Assembly: GCA_963743035.1 (NCBI GenBank)
Contig: CAVUOB010000018.1
Span: 124,001 to 188,000 of the forward strand
DNA from: PALSA-911 sp963743035
Lineage (GTDB): Bacteria; Pseudomonadota; Alphaproteobacteria; Acetobacterales; Acetobacteraceae
Direction of reading: 5' to 3'
Length of the DNA: 64,000 nt
Shown here piece by piece: positions 8,621-17,834 of this stretch. The position numbers and the translations under genes were made by a program. The notes below the pieces were generated by a model. The model worked only from the letters and a program-made list of their open reading frames with translations, had not been told where the DNA came from and did no database searches. The stretch's first letter is position 1. Every line of letters begins with the position of its first letter.

Positions 8621-10150
8621 CAGAGATCCACCCCGGAATAGGAGCAGTTGAAACTTTTATTGCAGAGCGGGAAATCGGCGATGATGTTGCCCTCGATCGC
8701 CGCTTCCAGCAGCGGCCATTGCGTCCAGCTGGGATCGCGCATGAACACGCTGGCGATCTGTCCGTTGTCCAGCCGCAGCCAGTGCCAGATATCGCCGCGG
8801 AAGCCCTCAGCACAGCCGATGCCCTCGCCGCTCTGCATCGGCAGCGCGACGGAGACGGCGCCTGGTGGCAGCTCCGCCAGCAAGGCACGCAGCAGGCGGA
8901 TGCTTTCGGTGATTTCCGCCAGCCGGATGCGCACCCGCGCATCCACATCGCCCTGCGTCAGGATCGGCGCCGAGACCGCCAGCTCGCGATACGGCGCGTA
9001 GCCGGGCAGCAGGCGCGCATCGCTCGCCCGCCCGGAGGCGCGGCCGACATAGCCGCCGGCGGCGAAGCGGGCGGCGAGGGCGGCGCTGACCGTGCCGGTG
9101 CCGACGACGCGGTCGCTCAGGCTTGAGTGGTTCTCGTAGACGCGGACCAGTTCCGGCAGCTCCGCCTCCACCGCGGCGATGGCGGCCAGGATCGCCGCCG
9201 CGCCGCCAGGCGCGATGTCGCCGGCGACGCCGCCGGGCACCACCGCGTCCATCATCAGCCGGTGGCCGAACGCGGCGGCGGCGGCGCGCAGCATCGCCTC
9301 CCGGTGCAGGCCGAAACGGGCCAGGGCGAAGGCGAAGCTGGCGTCGTTGCAGATGGCGCCGACATCGCCGAGATGGTTGGCGATGCGCTCGATCTCCGCC
9401 ATCACCGCGCGCAGCGCCTGGGCGCGGGGCGGCGCCTCGGTCGCCAGGGCGGCCTCGGTCGCGCGCGCGAAGGCGATGGAATGCGCGACGGTCGAATCGC
9501 CCGACAGCCTGGCGGCGAAGCGGGCGGCGGCGCGGGCGGATTTGCTGCGCATCAGCGACAGCGTGCCCTTGTGGGTGTAGCCCAGCCGGATTTCCAGCCG
9601 CACCACGGTTTCGCCCTGCGCGGTGAAGCGGAAATGCCCGGGCTCGATGATGCCGGCATGGATGGGGCCTACCGGCACCTGGTGCAGGTCCTCGCCGGTC
9701 ACCGGCAGGAATTCCGGCGGCTCCGGCGGCGGGCCCATCGGGCCGGGCCGTATCGCGTTCGGATGGGTCTGCGGCCAGCGGCCGTGATCGAGCCAGGGCC
9801 GGTCGTCGGTGCCGCCGAGCGCGCTGTGGCCCCAGAGGTCGCGGATCATGCGTTCCAGCCAGGCCGCCGCCGGACGGGAAGGGGAGAGGGCGGGGTAGCC
9901 GCCCTCGACGATGGCGGTGGAGACCGGAAGGATGTCGCCGGTGGCCTCGTCCAGGAACAGCGCATGCGCCTGCACGGTGTCGGCCCACAGCATGATCAGC
10001 GCCAGCGATGGCTGGGCCGGCAGCGCCGTCGGCCATGGCGGCCCAGTCCTCGCGCGACAGCACCAGCCGGGCCCAGGGACGGCAGGGCTGGGCGGTGCCG
10101 CGGCGGATGATGTCCGAGGCGGGGCCGCCGGAGAAAGCAGGATCGTTCAT
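8620..10150 (-). CDS. hyfG: Hyf-like complex large subunit G (NuoC/NuoD-like), no NiFe ligands; apparent +1 frameshift
   Basis: Starts at ATG 10148-10150, overlapping the hyfF stop (ATGA). The first 40 residues (MNDPAFSGGPAS to LSREDWAAMAD) are in one frame, the rest in another. Removing one base at 10026-10027 gives WAAMADALPAQPSLALIMLW and a protein of about 509 residues; 1531 nt is 510 codons plus one base. The N-terminal 150 residues are NuoC-like and the rest NuoD/hydrogenase-large-subunit-like (HAGIIEPGHFRF, GYTHKG). Where NiFe hydrogenases have R-x-C-G-x-C this protein has LSGDSTVAHS. Its C-terminus carries FPLCNKSFNCSYSG, not the nickel-binding D-P-C-x-x-C-x-x-H. It therefore cannot bind a NiFe centre and belongs to the Ehr group. 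Confidence 0.87.
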
Positions 10151-11622
10151 CGCGCCGCGTCCGCCATCATCCGCAGCCAGGTCACGATCGGGCCCGGCAT
10201 CGCCAGGCCGAGCACCACCACGATCGCCAGCTGCGTCCAGACCGGCGCCAGCACCAGAGCGCCGAGCGGGCCGCTCGGCGCCGGCGTGCGGCCGCGGTCC
10301 GGCGTCGGCGCGCCCAGGCACAGCGATTGCAGTCGCATCATCAGCGCCCAGGCGCCGACCACCAGCCCGATCCCCAGCGGCAGCGAGGCCAGCGGCATGC
10401 GGCGGAAGGTTTCCGAGGCGATCAGGAACTCGGAGGTGAACAGCCCGAACGGCGGCAGCGCCGCCACCGCCAGGATGCCGGCCGCCAGCGTCAGCCCGAG
10501 CATCCGGTGCGATGTGATCAGCCCGCCGATCTGGTCGAATTTCTGGCCGCCCTTGAGCTGCGTCGCGCGGCCGATGCACTGGAAGATGGAAGCCTTGATC
10601 AGCGTGTGCAGCGTCAGGTGCAGCACGCCGGCGAAGATCGCCGCGCTGCCGCCGAGCCCGAAGGCGAAGGCGGCGACGCCGCTCTGCTCGATGGTGGAGA
10701 AGGCGAAGAACCGCTTGGCGTCGCGCCGCGGCCACAGGCTGAACGCGGCCAGCAGCAGCGACAGCAGGCCGAGCGCCATGATCGGCAGGCCGGGGTCGAT
10801 CGCCTCCGCGTTGCCGGCCATCAGCTGGCGCAGCCGCAGGATCACCACCAGCGCGACGTTCAGGATGGAGCCGGCCAGCACCGCGGAGACCGGCGTCGGG
10901 CCCTCGGCATGCGCGTCCGGCATCCAGGTGTGCAGCGGGGCCAGCCCGGCCTTGGTGCCGTAGCCCAGCAGCAGGAACACGAAGGCCAGGTTGAGCACCG
11001 TGCCGTTGCAGCGGGCGGCGGCGGGCAGGATCGCGCTCCAGGTCATGGCCGGCAGGCCGGTGCCCACGGCCGGCTGCACCGCCACGTACAGCACGATGGT
11101 GCCGAACAGCGCCAGGGCGATGCCGACGCCGCAGATCATGAAGAACTTCCAGGACGCCTCCACCGCGTTCTCGGTGCGCGGCAGCCCGACCACCAGCACC
11201 GCGGCGATGGTCGCGGTCTCCACCGCCACCCAGGCGACGCCCAGATTGTTCGACAGCAGCGCCATCAGCATGCCGCCGACGAAGACCTGGTACATGGCGT
11301 GGTAGAGCCGCAGCCGGCGCCGGTCGAGCCGGCGCGAGGCGATCTCCTCGCGCACATAGGTCAGGCTGAACCAGGACGTGGTCATGGCCACGAAGGCGGT
11401 CAGCAGCGCCATATGCGCGGACAGCCGGTCCACCAGCAGCAACGGGCCGGCGGCGCCGATCTCCCATGGCAGCCTGGCCGCCAGCAGGAAGCAGATCGTG
11501 GAGCCCGCGGCATTGATCCAGGCGCCCGCCCGCCAGGACGCGACGAAGCCCAGCACGATCGCCGTGGCGAAAGCGCTCATCGGCACCAGCCCGGCGGGGG
11601 TCAGGAGTTCCAGCGGGTTCAT
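10147..11622 (-). CDS. hyfF: Hyf-like complex proton-translocating subunit F (NuoN/NuoM-like)
   Basis: 491 residues with about 14 hydrophobic helices. The antiporter core is visible: glutamate in WVAVETATIAAVL, lysine in GYGTKAGLAPLHTWMPDAH, and later FSTIEQSG and LHTLIKASIFQ. This matches HyfF/MrpD-like subunits that pump ions in complex I relatives. A short gap with a perfect palindrome (11645-11671) separates it from hyfE; hyfG overlaps its 3' end by 4 bp. Confidence 0.92.
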   Translation of the reverse strand: MNPLELLTPAGLVPMSAFATAIVLGFVASWRAGAWINAAGSTICFLLAARLPWEIGAAGPLLLVDRLSAHMALLTAFVAMTTSWFSLTYVREEIASRRLDRRRLRLYHAMYQVFVGGMLMALLSNNLGVAWVAVETATIAAVLVVGLPRTENAVEASWKFFMICGVGIALALFGTIVLYVAVQPAVGTGLPAMTWSAILPAAARCNGTVLNLAFVFLLLGYGTKAGLAPLHTWMPDAHAEGPTPVSAVLAGSILNVALVVILRLRQLMAGNAEAIDPGLPIMALGLLSLLLAAFSLWPRRDAKRFFAFSTIEQSGVAAFAFGLGGSAAIFAGVLHLTLHTLIKASIFQCIGRATQLKGGQKFDQIGGLITSHRMLGLTLAAGILAVAALPPFGLFTSEFLIASETFRRMPLASLPLGIGLVVGAWALMMRLQSLCLGAPTPDRGRTPAPSGPLGALVLAPVWTQLAIVVVLGLAMPGPIVTWLRMMADAAR

Positions 11623-11644
11623 GGCCAGGACCGGGCCAGAATTC

Positions 11645-11671
11645 CCCTCTCCCCCGCTGCGGGGGAGAGGG
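11645..11671. repeat. CCCTCTCCC-type palindrome (REP-like), family 3
   Basis: Perfect inverted repeat: 12-bp arms CCCTCTCCCCCG / CGGGGGAGAGGG around a 3-nt loop. It lies in the 88-bp gap between hyfE and hyfF. Related palindromes occur at 16.5-16.7 kb. In an mRNA it would fold into a very stable hairpin within the operon and could change transcript stability between the upstream (B, C, E) and downstream (F, G, I) genes. Confidence 0.75.
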
Positions 11672-11710
11672 AGGGGAGAGGGGGGCGTTGGTTGGATGGG
11701 TCCGTGCGGG

Positions 11711-12445
11711 TCATCGATGGGCGCCGCCGATCTCGTCCAGGCGGCTGACGTCGAGCGTGTCGAACCGCTCGCGGATGCGGAAGAAGAACATGCCGAACAC
11801 GACGAAGGCCAGCAGCACCAGCACCGCGCTCGACAATTCCACCACCAGCGGCATGCCCTCGATGCCGATGGCGGCCAGGATCAGCCCGTTTTCCAGCGAC
11901 AGGAAACCGACCACCTGGGTCAGCGCGTTGCGCCGGGTGATCATCATCAGCATGCCCAGCAGCACCACCGACAGCGCCACGGTCAGGTCCTCGCGCGTCA
12001 GCGTATGCGCTTGCGCCGCAGCGGTGGATGGCAGCACCACCGAGATCGACAGCGCCACCAGCGCGACGCCCAGGATCATGGACGGGAAGATGCCGAGCGT
12101 GGTCTCGATCTCGCGGTGGACCTGCAGGCGCACCACGATGCGGTGCAGCGCGATCGGGATCAGCATGCCCTTGGCGATCAGCGCGATCAGCGCGGTGACG
12201 TACAGATGCGGCGCGCCCTGCGACCAGGCCTGCCAGGAAGCGGCGGCGGCCAGCACCAGGGCCTGCATGGCGTAAATGTTGATCACCGCGTAGACGCGGC
12301 GCTGATACAGCAGCGCGAAGGACAGGATCAGCGCTGCGCCGCCCAGCATATGCGCCATATCGTAGGACAGCACGCCGAAGCCGGCGCCTTGCGCCAGAGC
12401 GTGCGCGCCCGCCTGCACGGCCGATTGGGCGACCGGTTGGGCCAT
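11711..12445 (-). CDS. hyfE: Hyf-like complex subunit E (NuoK-like membrane subunit)
   Basis: 244-residue hydrophobic protein. The central part (VALSVVLLGMLMMITRRNALTQVVG, SLENGLILAAIG) resembles HyfE/NuoK, including the glutamate in LSLENG expected in the proton channel. It starts directly after the hyfC stop, showing tight coupling. It forms part of the membrane arm linking HyfC to the antiporter-like subunits. Confidence 0.9.
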   Translation of the reverse strand: MAQPVAQSAVQAGAHALAQGAGFGVLSYDMAHMLGGAALILSFALLYQRRVYAVINIYAMQALVLAAAASWQAWSQGAPHLYVTALIALIAKGMLIPIALHRIVVRLQVHREIETTLGIFPSMILGVALVALSISVVLPSTAAAQAHTLTREDLTVALSVVLLGMLMMITRRNALTQVVGFLSLENGLILAAIGIEGMPLVVELSSAVLVLLAFVVFGMFFFRIRERFDTLDVSRLDEIGGAHR

Positions 12446-13429
12446 CTAGCCGCCCCCCGTGACGAAGCCGGTGCTGACGAACAGGAACACCGCCGCCAGC
12501 AGCCCCAGCAGCAGCGCCGCGCCGAGGAATTCCGGCACGCGGAACACCCGCATCTTGGCGATCCCGGTCTCGAAACAGGCCAGGCCGGTTGCCAGGACGC
12601 CCATCTTCAGCGCCCAGGTCAGCAGCCCCAGCGGCCAGGCCAGCAGGCCGCCCGCCGGGGTCGCCATGCCGAACGGGCAGAACATGGCGGCGATCAGGCT
12701 CAGCCACAGCAGCAGCTTCAGCGCCGCCGTCGCCTCGATCAGCGCCAGGTCGCGGCCGCTGTACTCCAGCACCATCGCCTCGTGCACCATCGTCAGCTCC
12801 AGATGCGTCGCCGGGTTGTCCACGGGAATGCGGCCATTCTCGGCGATGGCGATCGCCAGCGTGGCGACCAGCGTCAGCCCGAGCGAGACGCGCAGGCCGA
12901 GCGTGCCCTCGCGCAGCAGCCCGGCGATCGCGTCCAGGTTGGTGGTGCCGGCGAGCAGCGCGAGGGTGAAGATCACCAGGATCAGGCCGGGCTCGGCGTA
13001 GGCGGAGAACATCATCTCCCGCGACGCGCCGATGCCGCCGAAGGCGGTGCCGACATCCATGCCCGCCAGCGCCAGGATGCAGCGGCCGAGCGCCAGCAGC
13101 CCGGCGATCACCAGCAGGTCGGCGACCGGCGCCGTGGTCATTCCCAGCGCGAAGGACGGCACCAGCGCGGCCGCCGCCAGCGTGGCCGCGAAGCCGAGAG
13201 CGGGGGCGGCGCGGAACAGGAACGAGGCGTTGAAGGCGAGCACCGGCTGCTTGCGCGCCAGGCGCAGCAGGTCGCGCCAGGGCTGCAGCACCGGCGGCCC
13301 GACCCGGCCGAGCAGCCGCGCCTTCAGCCAGCGCACGAAGCCGAGCAGCACGGGCGCGGCGGCCAGCAGCAGCGCCAGATGGACGATCTGCGCCGCCAGG
13401 CCCGTGGCGAAGCCGGCCATGCCCGTCAT
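12446..13429 (-). CDS. hyfC: Hyf-like complex subunit C (NuoH-like)
   Basis: 327 residues with about eight helices. RVGPPVLQPWRDLLRLARK and the loop AENGRIPVDNPATHLELTMVHE are signatures of the NuoH/HyfC family, the subunit that anchors the peripheral arm and lines the quinone or proton entry site. An ATG at 13429 is used, although upstream context is poor. It follows hyfB by 13 bp. Confidence 0.92.
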   Translation of the reverse strand: MTGMAGFATGLAAQIVHLALLLAAAPVLLGFVRWLKARLLGRVGPPVLQPWRDLLRLARKQPVLAFNASFLFRAAPALGFAATLAAAALVPSFALGMTTAPVADLLVIAGLLALGRCILALAGMDVGTAFGGIGASREMMFSAYAEPGLILVIFTLALLAGTTNLDAIAGLLREGTLGLRVSLGLTLVATLAIAIAENGRIPVDNPATHLELTMVHEAMVLEYSGRDLALIEATAALKLLLWLSLIAAMFCPFGMATPAGGLLAWPLGLLTWALKMGVLATGLACFETGIAKMRVFRVPEFLGAALLLGLLAAVFLFVSTGFVTGGG

Positions 13430-13442
13430 CTCGCTGTCACCG

Positions 13443-15494
13443 TCATCTCGCCTCCACCGCGGCGATCATCACCAGGAACAGGATCAGCACGGTGAACATC
13501 AGGCTCAGGGTCTGGCGGATGGTCAGGAACTGCACGCCATCGACCCATCGCGCCAGCGCTCCACGCAGCCGCGCCAGCGGGGCAAATATATAGACCGAGG
13601 CGGGATCGCGCAGGCTGACGCTGAAACTTGCCGGCCGGGTTTCCCCGGGCGAGGGCATGTCCACGCGCTCACGCGCCGCCAGCAGCGCGGTGCCGAGGGC
13701 GCGCCGTATCGGCTGGGCGAAGGACGCGCCGCCATACTGGGTCAGCGGGTCGCCGAACGGCAGCCAGGCGGGCGGCGCGGCGAAGCCGCAGGCCCAGGCC
13801 GGCCCGCGCCGTTGGCCGGCGGCCGCCCAGCGGCGGAGCGCCAGCAGCACCGCCGCGAGCCCGAGGCCGAGCAGCAGCGCGATCACCGGCGCCGCGTAGC
13901 CGGGCATGCCGGAGCCGGGCCGGATGGTGAGGATGCCGGCCTGCTCGCTCATTCCGGTGCCGACCGTCAGCCGCAGCGCCGGCGCGATCATCTCCAGCAC
14001 CAGGCCGGGCAGCAGGCCGAGCAGCAGGCTCAGCGCGGCCAGCGCGATCAGCGCCGTGCGCACCGCCCCGCCGCTTTCCTCGGCGGCGGAGGCGCGCGGC
14101 GTGCGCGGCCGCCCCAGGAACGCCACGCCGATCAGCCGCACCGCGGCGGCGGCGGCCAGCGCGGCGGCCATCGACATCAGGCAGGCGGCGACCGCGAACA
14201 GGATCTGCAGCGCCAGGCCGCCGATGCGCGGCGCCGCCAGCACGGCCTGCAGGATCATCCATTCGCTGGCGAAGCCCGAGCCCGGCGGCAGCGCCGCCAG
14301 CGCCAGCCCACCGGCCAGCACGCAGGCGGTGGTCACGGGCATGCGGTGGATCAGCCCGCCCAGCCGCACCAGCGCGCGCGACCCGCCGCCGTGCTGGGCC
14401 GATCCCGTGCACAGGAACAGCAGCGTCTTGAACACCCCATGGTTCAGCGCATGCAGCAGCGCGCCGCCCAGCGCCAGCGCCGCCAGGACCGGCAGATCGG
14501 CAGCGCGGGCGATCAGCGCCACGCCGATGCCGACGGCGATCAGCCCGACATTCTCGATCGTGCTGGCCGCCAGGATCGCCTTGATGTCGCCCTCGGTATT
14601 GGCGCGCAGCGCGCCGAGCATGGCGGAGGCGAGGCCCATCAGGATCAGCGGCGCGCCCCACCACAAAGGCTGGGCGGGGCCCGCGAGGTCGAACAGCAGG
14701 CGGATGATCACATACAGCGCCACCTTGGTCATGGCGCCCGACATCAGCGCGGAGAGGTGGCTGGGGGCGGCGGGATGCGCCAGCGGCAGCCAGACATGCA
14801 AAGGCGCGAGCCCGGCCTTGGATCCGGCGCCTAGCAGCACCAGCACCAGCACCAGCGTGGCGCGCCAGCCCTCCGGCGGCGTGCCGGCGCGAATGGCGGC
14901 GAAACTAAGGGCGGCAAAGCTGGGGGCGGAGCCGGCATTGGCCGGCGACAGCAGCACCAGGGCAGGGATCAGGCAGGCGGCGCCGAAGGCGGCGATGCCG
15001 ATATACAGCAGCGCCGCATCCCGCGAGGCGACTTCCTCATGCCGGGCCAGCACCGTCGCCCAGGAAGCCAGTGACATCAGCTCGAACCCGAGCACGAGGG
15101 TGAAACCGTCACCGGCCAGCAGCGCCAGGGCCATGGCGCCGATGAAGACCGGGAAGAAGGGCAGGGCCCGCGTGTCCTCGCCCTCGTGCGCGTCCAGCGC
15201 GTAGGTGGCGCAGGCGGTGGCGGCGGTGAACAGCAGCAGCAGGAAGACGCCCGACAGCGCATCGATCGTCAGCATCATTTCGGCGCCGGGCGGGCCGAGC
15301 GGCAGGGCCAGATGCTGCGGGGGCATGCCGAATGCCAGCGCAACGAAGGCGGCCACCGCACCGGCGGCGCAGAATGCGATGGTCGCGGCCATCACCATCC
15401 TGCGGGCGGGCCCCGGCGCCACGGAGCCGAGCAGGCCCAGCACGAACAAGGCCGCAACAACCAGCGTCAGGACCTGCAGGACCAGGTCGGTCAC
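13443..15494 (-). CDS. hyfB: Hyf-like complex proton-translocating subunit B (NuoL-like)
   Basis: 683 residues and the first gene of the six-gene operon B-C-E-F-G-I. Antiporter motifs are FELMSLASW (glutamate), GAGSKAGLAPLHVWLPLAHP (lysine), MSGAMTKVALY and HALNHGVFKTLLFL. A hydrophilic extension near residues 560-640 ends in a last helix, TLSLMFTVLILFLVMIA, as in HyfB. The genes expected in true hydrogenase-4 operons for ferredoxin-like subunits (A, H), subunit D and maturation factors are absent here. Confidence 0.93.
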   Translation of the reverse strand: MTDLVLQVLTLVVAALFVLGLLGSVAPGPARRMVMAATIAFCAAGAVAAFVALAFGMPPQHLALPLGPPGAEMMLTIDALSGVFLLLLFTAATACATYALDAHEGEDTRALPFFPVFIGAMALALLAGDGFTLVLGFELMSLASWATVLARHEEVASRDAALLYIGIAAFGAACLIPALVLLSPANAGSAPSFAALSFAAIRAGTPPEGWRATLVLVLVLLGAGSKAGLAPLHVWLPLAHPAAPSHLSALMSGAMTKVALYVIIRLLFDLAGPAQPLWWGAPLILMGLASAMLGALRANTEGDIKAILAASTIENVGLIAVGIGVALIARAADLPVLAALALGGALLHALNHGVFKTLLFLCTGSAQHGGGSRALVRLGGLIHRMPVTTACVLAGGLALAALPPGSGFASEWMILQAVLAAPRIGGLALQILFAVAACLMSMAAALAAAAAVRLIGVAFLGRPRTPRASAAEESGGAVRTALIALAALSLLLGLLPGLVLEMIAPALRLTVGTGMSEQAGILTIRPGSGMPGYAAPVIALLLGLGLAAVLLALRRWAAAGQRRGPAWACGFAAPPAWLPFGDPLTQYGGASFAQPIRRALGTALLAARERVDMPSPGETRPASFSVSLRDPASVYIFAPLARLRGALARWVDGVQFLTIRQTLSLMFTVLILFLVMIAAVEAR

Positions 15495-15593
15495 AGATTC
15501 GAAACAGGTTGGCGGCTCATCACCTCTCCTCCTTAGCAGGCGGAGGCGCCGTGTCGGAAGATGCCAGGTTCAGATCGTTGCGCGGCGTTGCGC

Positions 15594-16433
15594 CTATAGC
15601 ATCGCCAGGGGCTGCTTGCGCCGCGGCGGCGGGAACGCCGCGTCGATCTCGGCGAGGTCGCGGACGGTCAGCGAGATCTCCATCGCCGCCGCATTCTGCC
15701 GGACATGCGCGGGGTCCGACGCCTTGGGGATGCAGATCACGTGCGGATGGCGCAATCCCCAGGCCAGCGCGACCTGCGCCGGCGTCGCGCCATGCCGGGC
15801 GGCGATCGCCGCCAGCACCGGCGCGCGCAGCAGCCGGCCGGCCTGCCCGACCGGCGTATAGGCCATCATTGCGATCCGATGGTCCACGCACCAGGGCATC
15901 AGGTCGTGCTCGATGCCGCGATGCTCGGGGTTGTACAGCACCTGGTCCACCGCGCATCCGTTGCCATGCGACACCGCGGCCAGTTCCCCCATGTCGGCGG
16001 TATCGAGGTTGGACACGCCCCAGGCGCCGATCTTGCCCTGGCGCTTCAGCGCCTCGAAACCGTCGACCGTCTCCGCCAGGGGGACGCTGCCGCGCCAGTG
16101 CAGCAGATAGAGGTCGATCCGGTCGGTCTTCAGCCGTTGCAGGCTGCGCTCGCAGGCCTTCGCCACGCCGGCGCGCGAGGCGTTGTGCGGATAGACCTTG
16201 CTGACCAGGAAGACCTTGTCGCGCTGCCCGGCGATCGCCTCGGCGACCACTTTTTCCGCGCCGCCTTCGCCGTACATTTCCGCGGTATCGATCAGGGTCA
16301 TGCCGAGCTCGATGCCGAGGCGCAGCGCATCGGCCTCCGCGGCGGCCGGGCGCCGGCCTTCGCCCATGAACCAGGTGCCCTGGCCCAGCGCCGGCACGTC
16401 GGTTTCATCTGGCAGGCGGACTTTGCGGATCAT
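15594..16433 (-). CDS. Aldo/keto reductase
   Basis: 279 residues from ATG 16433, preceded by GGAGG six bases upstream. The catalytic tetrad can be read: D and Y in LIDTAEMYGEGGAE, lysine in FLVSKVYPHNAS and histidine in YLLHWRG. The cofactor-binding end has IPKASDPAHVRQNA. It uses NADPH or NADH to reduce carbonyls in the cytoplasm; the substrate is unknown. It lies upstream of hyfB with a 99-bp gap, and I see no functional link. Confidence 0.9.
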   Translation of the reverse strand: MIRKVRLPDETDVPALGQGTWFMGEGRRPAAAEADALRLGIELGMTLIDTAEMYGEGGAEKVVAEAIAGQRDKVFLVSKVYPHNASRAGVAKACERSLQRLKTDRIDLYLLHWRGSVPLAETVDGFEALKRQGKIGAWGVSNLDTADMGELAAVSHGNGCAVDQVLYNPEHRGIEHDLMPWCVDHRIAMMAYTPVGQAGRLLRAPVLAAIAARHGATPAQVALAWGLRHPHVICIPKASDPAHVRQNAAAMEISLTVRDLAEIDAAFPPPRRKQPLAML

Positions 16434-16489
16434 CCTGGGTCCTCCGTTGTCTGGCGGATGCGGGGTGGCTGACTGTGCCGGGCCGCGCA

Positions 16490-16712
16490 CCCTCACCCGC
16501 CTCGCTGCGCTCGGCACCCTCTCCCGCAAGGGGGAGAGGGAAGTTGAGGCCCGCGACGGCGGCGATCACGAGGCCCTCGCGACCCCCTCCCCGGGGGAGA
16601 GGGAAGTGTCGGACAAGCCGGACCTGGCCACAGGTCCACCACTTCGCCCTCTCCCGCTTGCGGGAGAGGGAAGGGCCCCGCCCCGAAGGGGTGGGAAGGG
16701 TGAGGGTGGCGC
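16490..16712. repeat. Cluster of CTCTCCC palindromes (REP-like), family 3
   Basis: Between two minus-strand genes lie three imperfect to perfect palindromes of the type CCCTCTCCCGC-NN-GCGGGAGAGGG, with arms such as CCCTCTCCCGCTTGCGGGAG. They are separated by spacers rich in GCTGCGCTCGGCACC and GAGGCCCGCGACGGCGG. The same palindrome type occurs once at 11645. Such clusters resemble bacterial REP/BIME sequences and may act as terminators for the dipeptidase gene upstream. Confidence 0.7.
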
Positions 16713-16715
16713 TGC

Positions 16716-17774
16716 CTAGACCGGCGCCAGCTCCTCGGCGATCCGCATCACCCGCAGGAAATTGCCGCCCCAGAGGGCCGCGATCTCGGCATGGCTATAG
16801 CCGCGCCGGACCAGCTCGACTGTCAGGTTGGCGCTCTCTCCGGCATCGTGCCAGCCGGAGAAGCCGCCCCCGCCGTCGAAATCCGAGCCGATGCCGACAT
16901 GGTCGATGCCGATGCGCTGCACGGCGTAGTCGATATGATCGACGAAATCCGCCACCGTCACCTGGTCGGCCTTGCCGCCCGGGCGCAGGAAGCCCGGCAC
17001 GGCGGTGATCTGGATCACCCCGCCGGTATCGCGCAGCGCGTCCAGCTGCTCGTCATCCATGTTGCGCGGATGGTCGCACAGCGCCCGCACGCAGGAATGC
17101 GTGGACACCACCGGCGTGCGCGAGACCTGCGTTGCCTGCAGCATCGTCTCGCGCGAGACATGGGCGACGTCGACCAGCATGCCGAGCCGGTTCAGCTCGC
17201 CGATCGCCTCGCGCCCGAGCGGGCTGAGGCCGCCATGCTCCACCCGGGCATCGCCGAGATCGGCGCGCGGAATGGCGCTGTCGGCCAGGGCGTTGTGGCC
17301 GTTATGGGTGAGCGTGAGGTAGCGCGCGCCGAGGGCGCGGAACCGCGCCAGCCGCGACAGGTCGGTGCCGATGGCAAAGCCGTTTTCCACCGCCAGCACC
17401 ACGCCGAGCGCCCCGTCCTGGCGGGCGGCGGCGATATCGGCGGCCGTCACGCAGACGCGCGCGCTGATGCCGGCCTCGGTGCGTCCCATCTCTCGGATGG
17501 ATTGCAGCATCGCCATGGCACGCTCGAAGGCCGCTGCCTCGGCTTCCGCGCCGCGCCGCGCCTGCGGCACATAGGCGACGAAGAAGCCGGCCGAGACCCC
17601 GCCGCGGCGCATCTTCGGCAGGTCCACCCGGCGGGTGGAGTCGATGAACGGGTCCGGCCCGGTGGGCCAGGGGATGTCGATATGGGTATCGACGGTGAGC
17701 AGCGTTTGGTGCAGCGCCAGCGCCTCCGCATGCGGGAGGTCGGACGGCGTCAGGTCCTGGGATATGTCGTTCAT
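16716..17774 (-). CDS. Renal-type membrane dipeptidase family protein (peptidase M19)
   Basis: 352 residues from ATG 17774. Zinc-site motifs of M19 peptidases are in order: VDTHIDIPW (H-x-D), VLAVENGFAIG (bridging glutamate), LTLTHNGHNALAD, LVDVAHVS, STHSCVRALCDHPRN and IGSDFDGGGG. No signal peptide is visible, so the enzyme is probably cytoplasmic. It hydrolyses dipeptides or related amides, possibly D-amino-acid dipeptides. It is divergent from the gene at 17835. Confidence 0.92.
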   Translation of the reverse strand: MNDISQDLTPSDLPHAEALALHQTLLTVDTHIDIPWPTGPDPFIDSTRRVDLPKMRRGGVSAGFFVAYVPQARRGAEAEAAAFERAMAMLQSIREMGRTEAGISARVCVTAADIAAARQDGALGVVLAVENGFAIGTDLSRLARFRALGARYLTLTHNGHNALADSAIPRADLGDARVEHGGLSPLGREAIGELNRLGMLVDVAHVSRETMLQATQVSRTPVVSTHSCVRALCDHPRNMDDEQLDALRDTGGVIQITAVPGFLRPGGKADQVTVADFVDHIDYAVQRIGIDHVGIGSDFDGGGGFSGWHDAGESANLTVELVRRGYSHAEIAALWGGNFLRVMRIAEELAPV

Positions 17775-17834
17775 GGCGGTACGCTCCGCGCCCGGGCGCA
17801 TGGCGTCAAGAGGGGAGAATGCTATGGCTGGGCG

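Noticed and set aside
8620..10150. HyfG as a NiFe hydrogenase
   Set aside because: Both nickel-ligand cysteine pairs are absent and no maturation genes are present, so hydrogen turnover is not supported.
16490..16712. CRISPR array
   Set aside because: The repeated units are palindromes of uneven spacing and length without regular spacers, and no cas gene is present.
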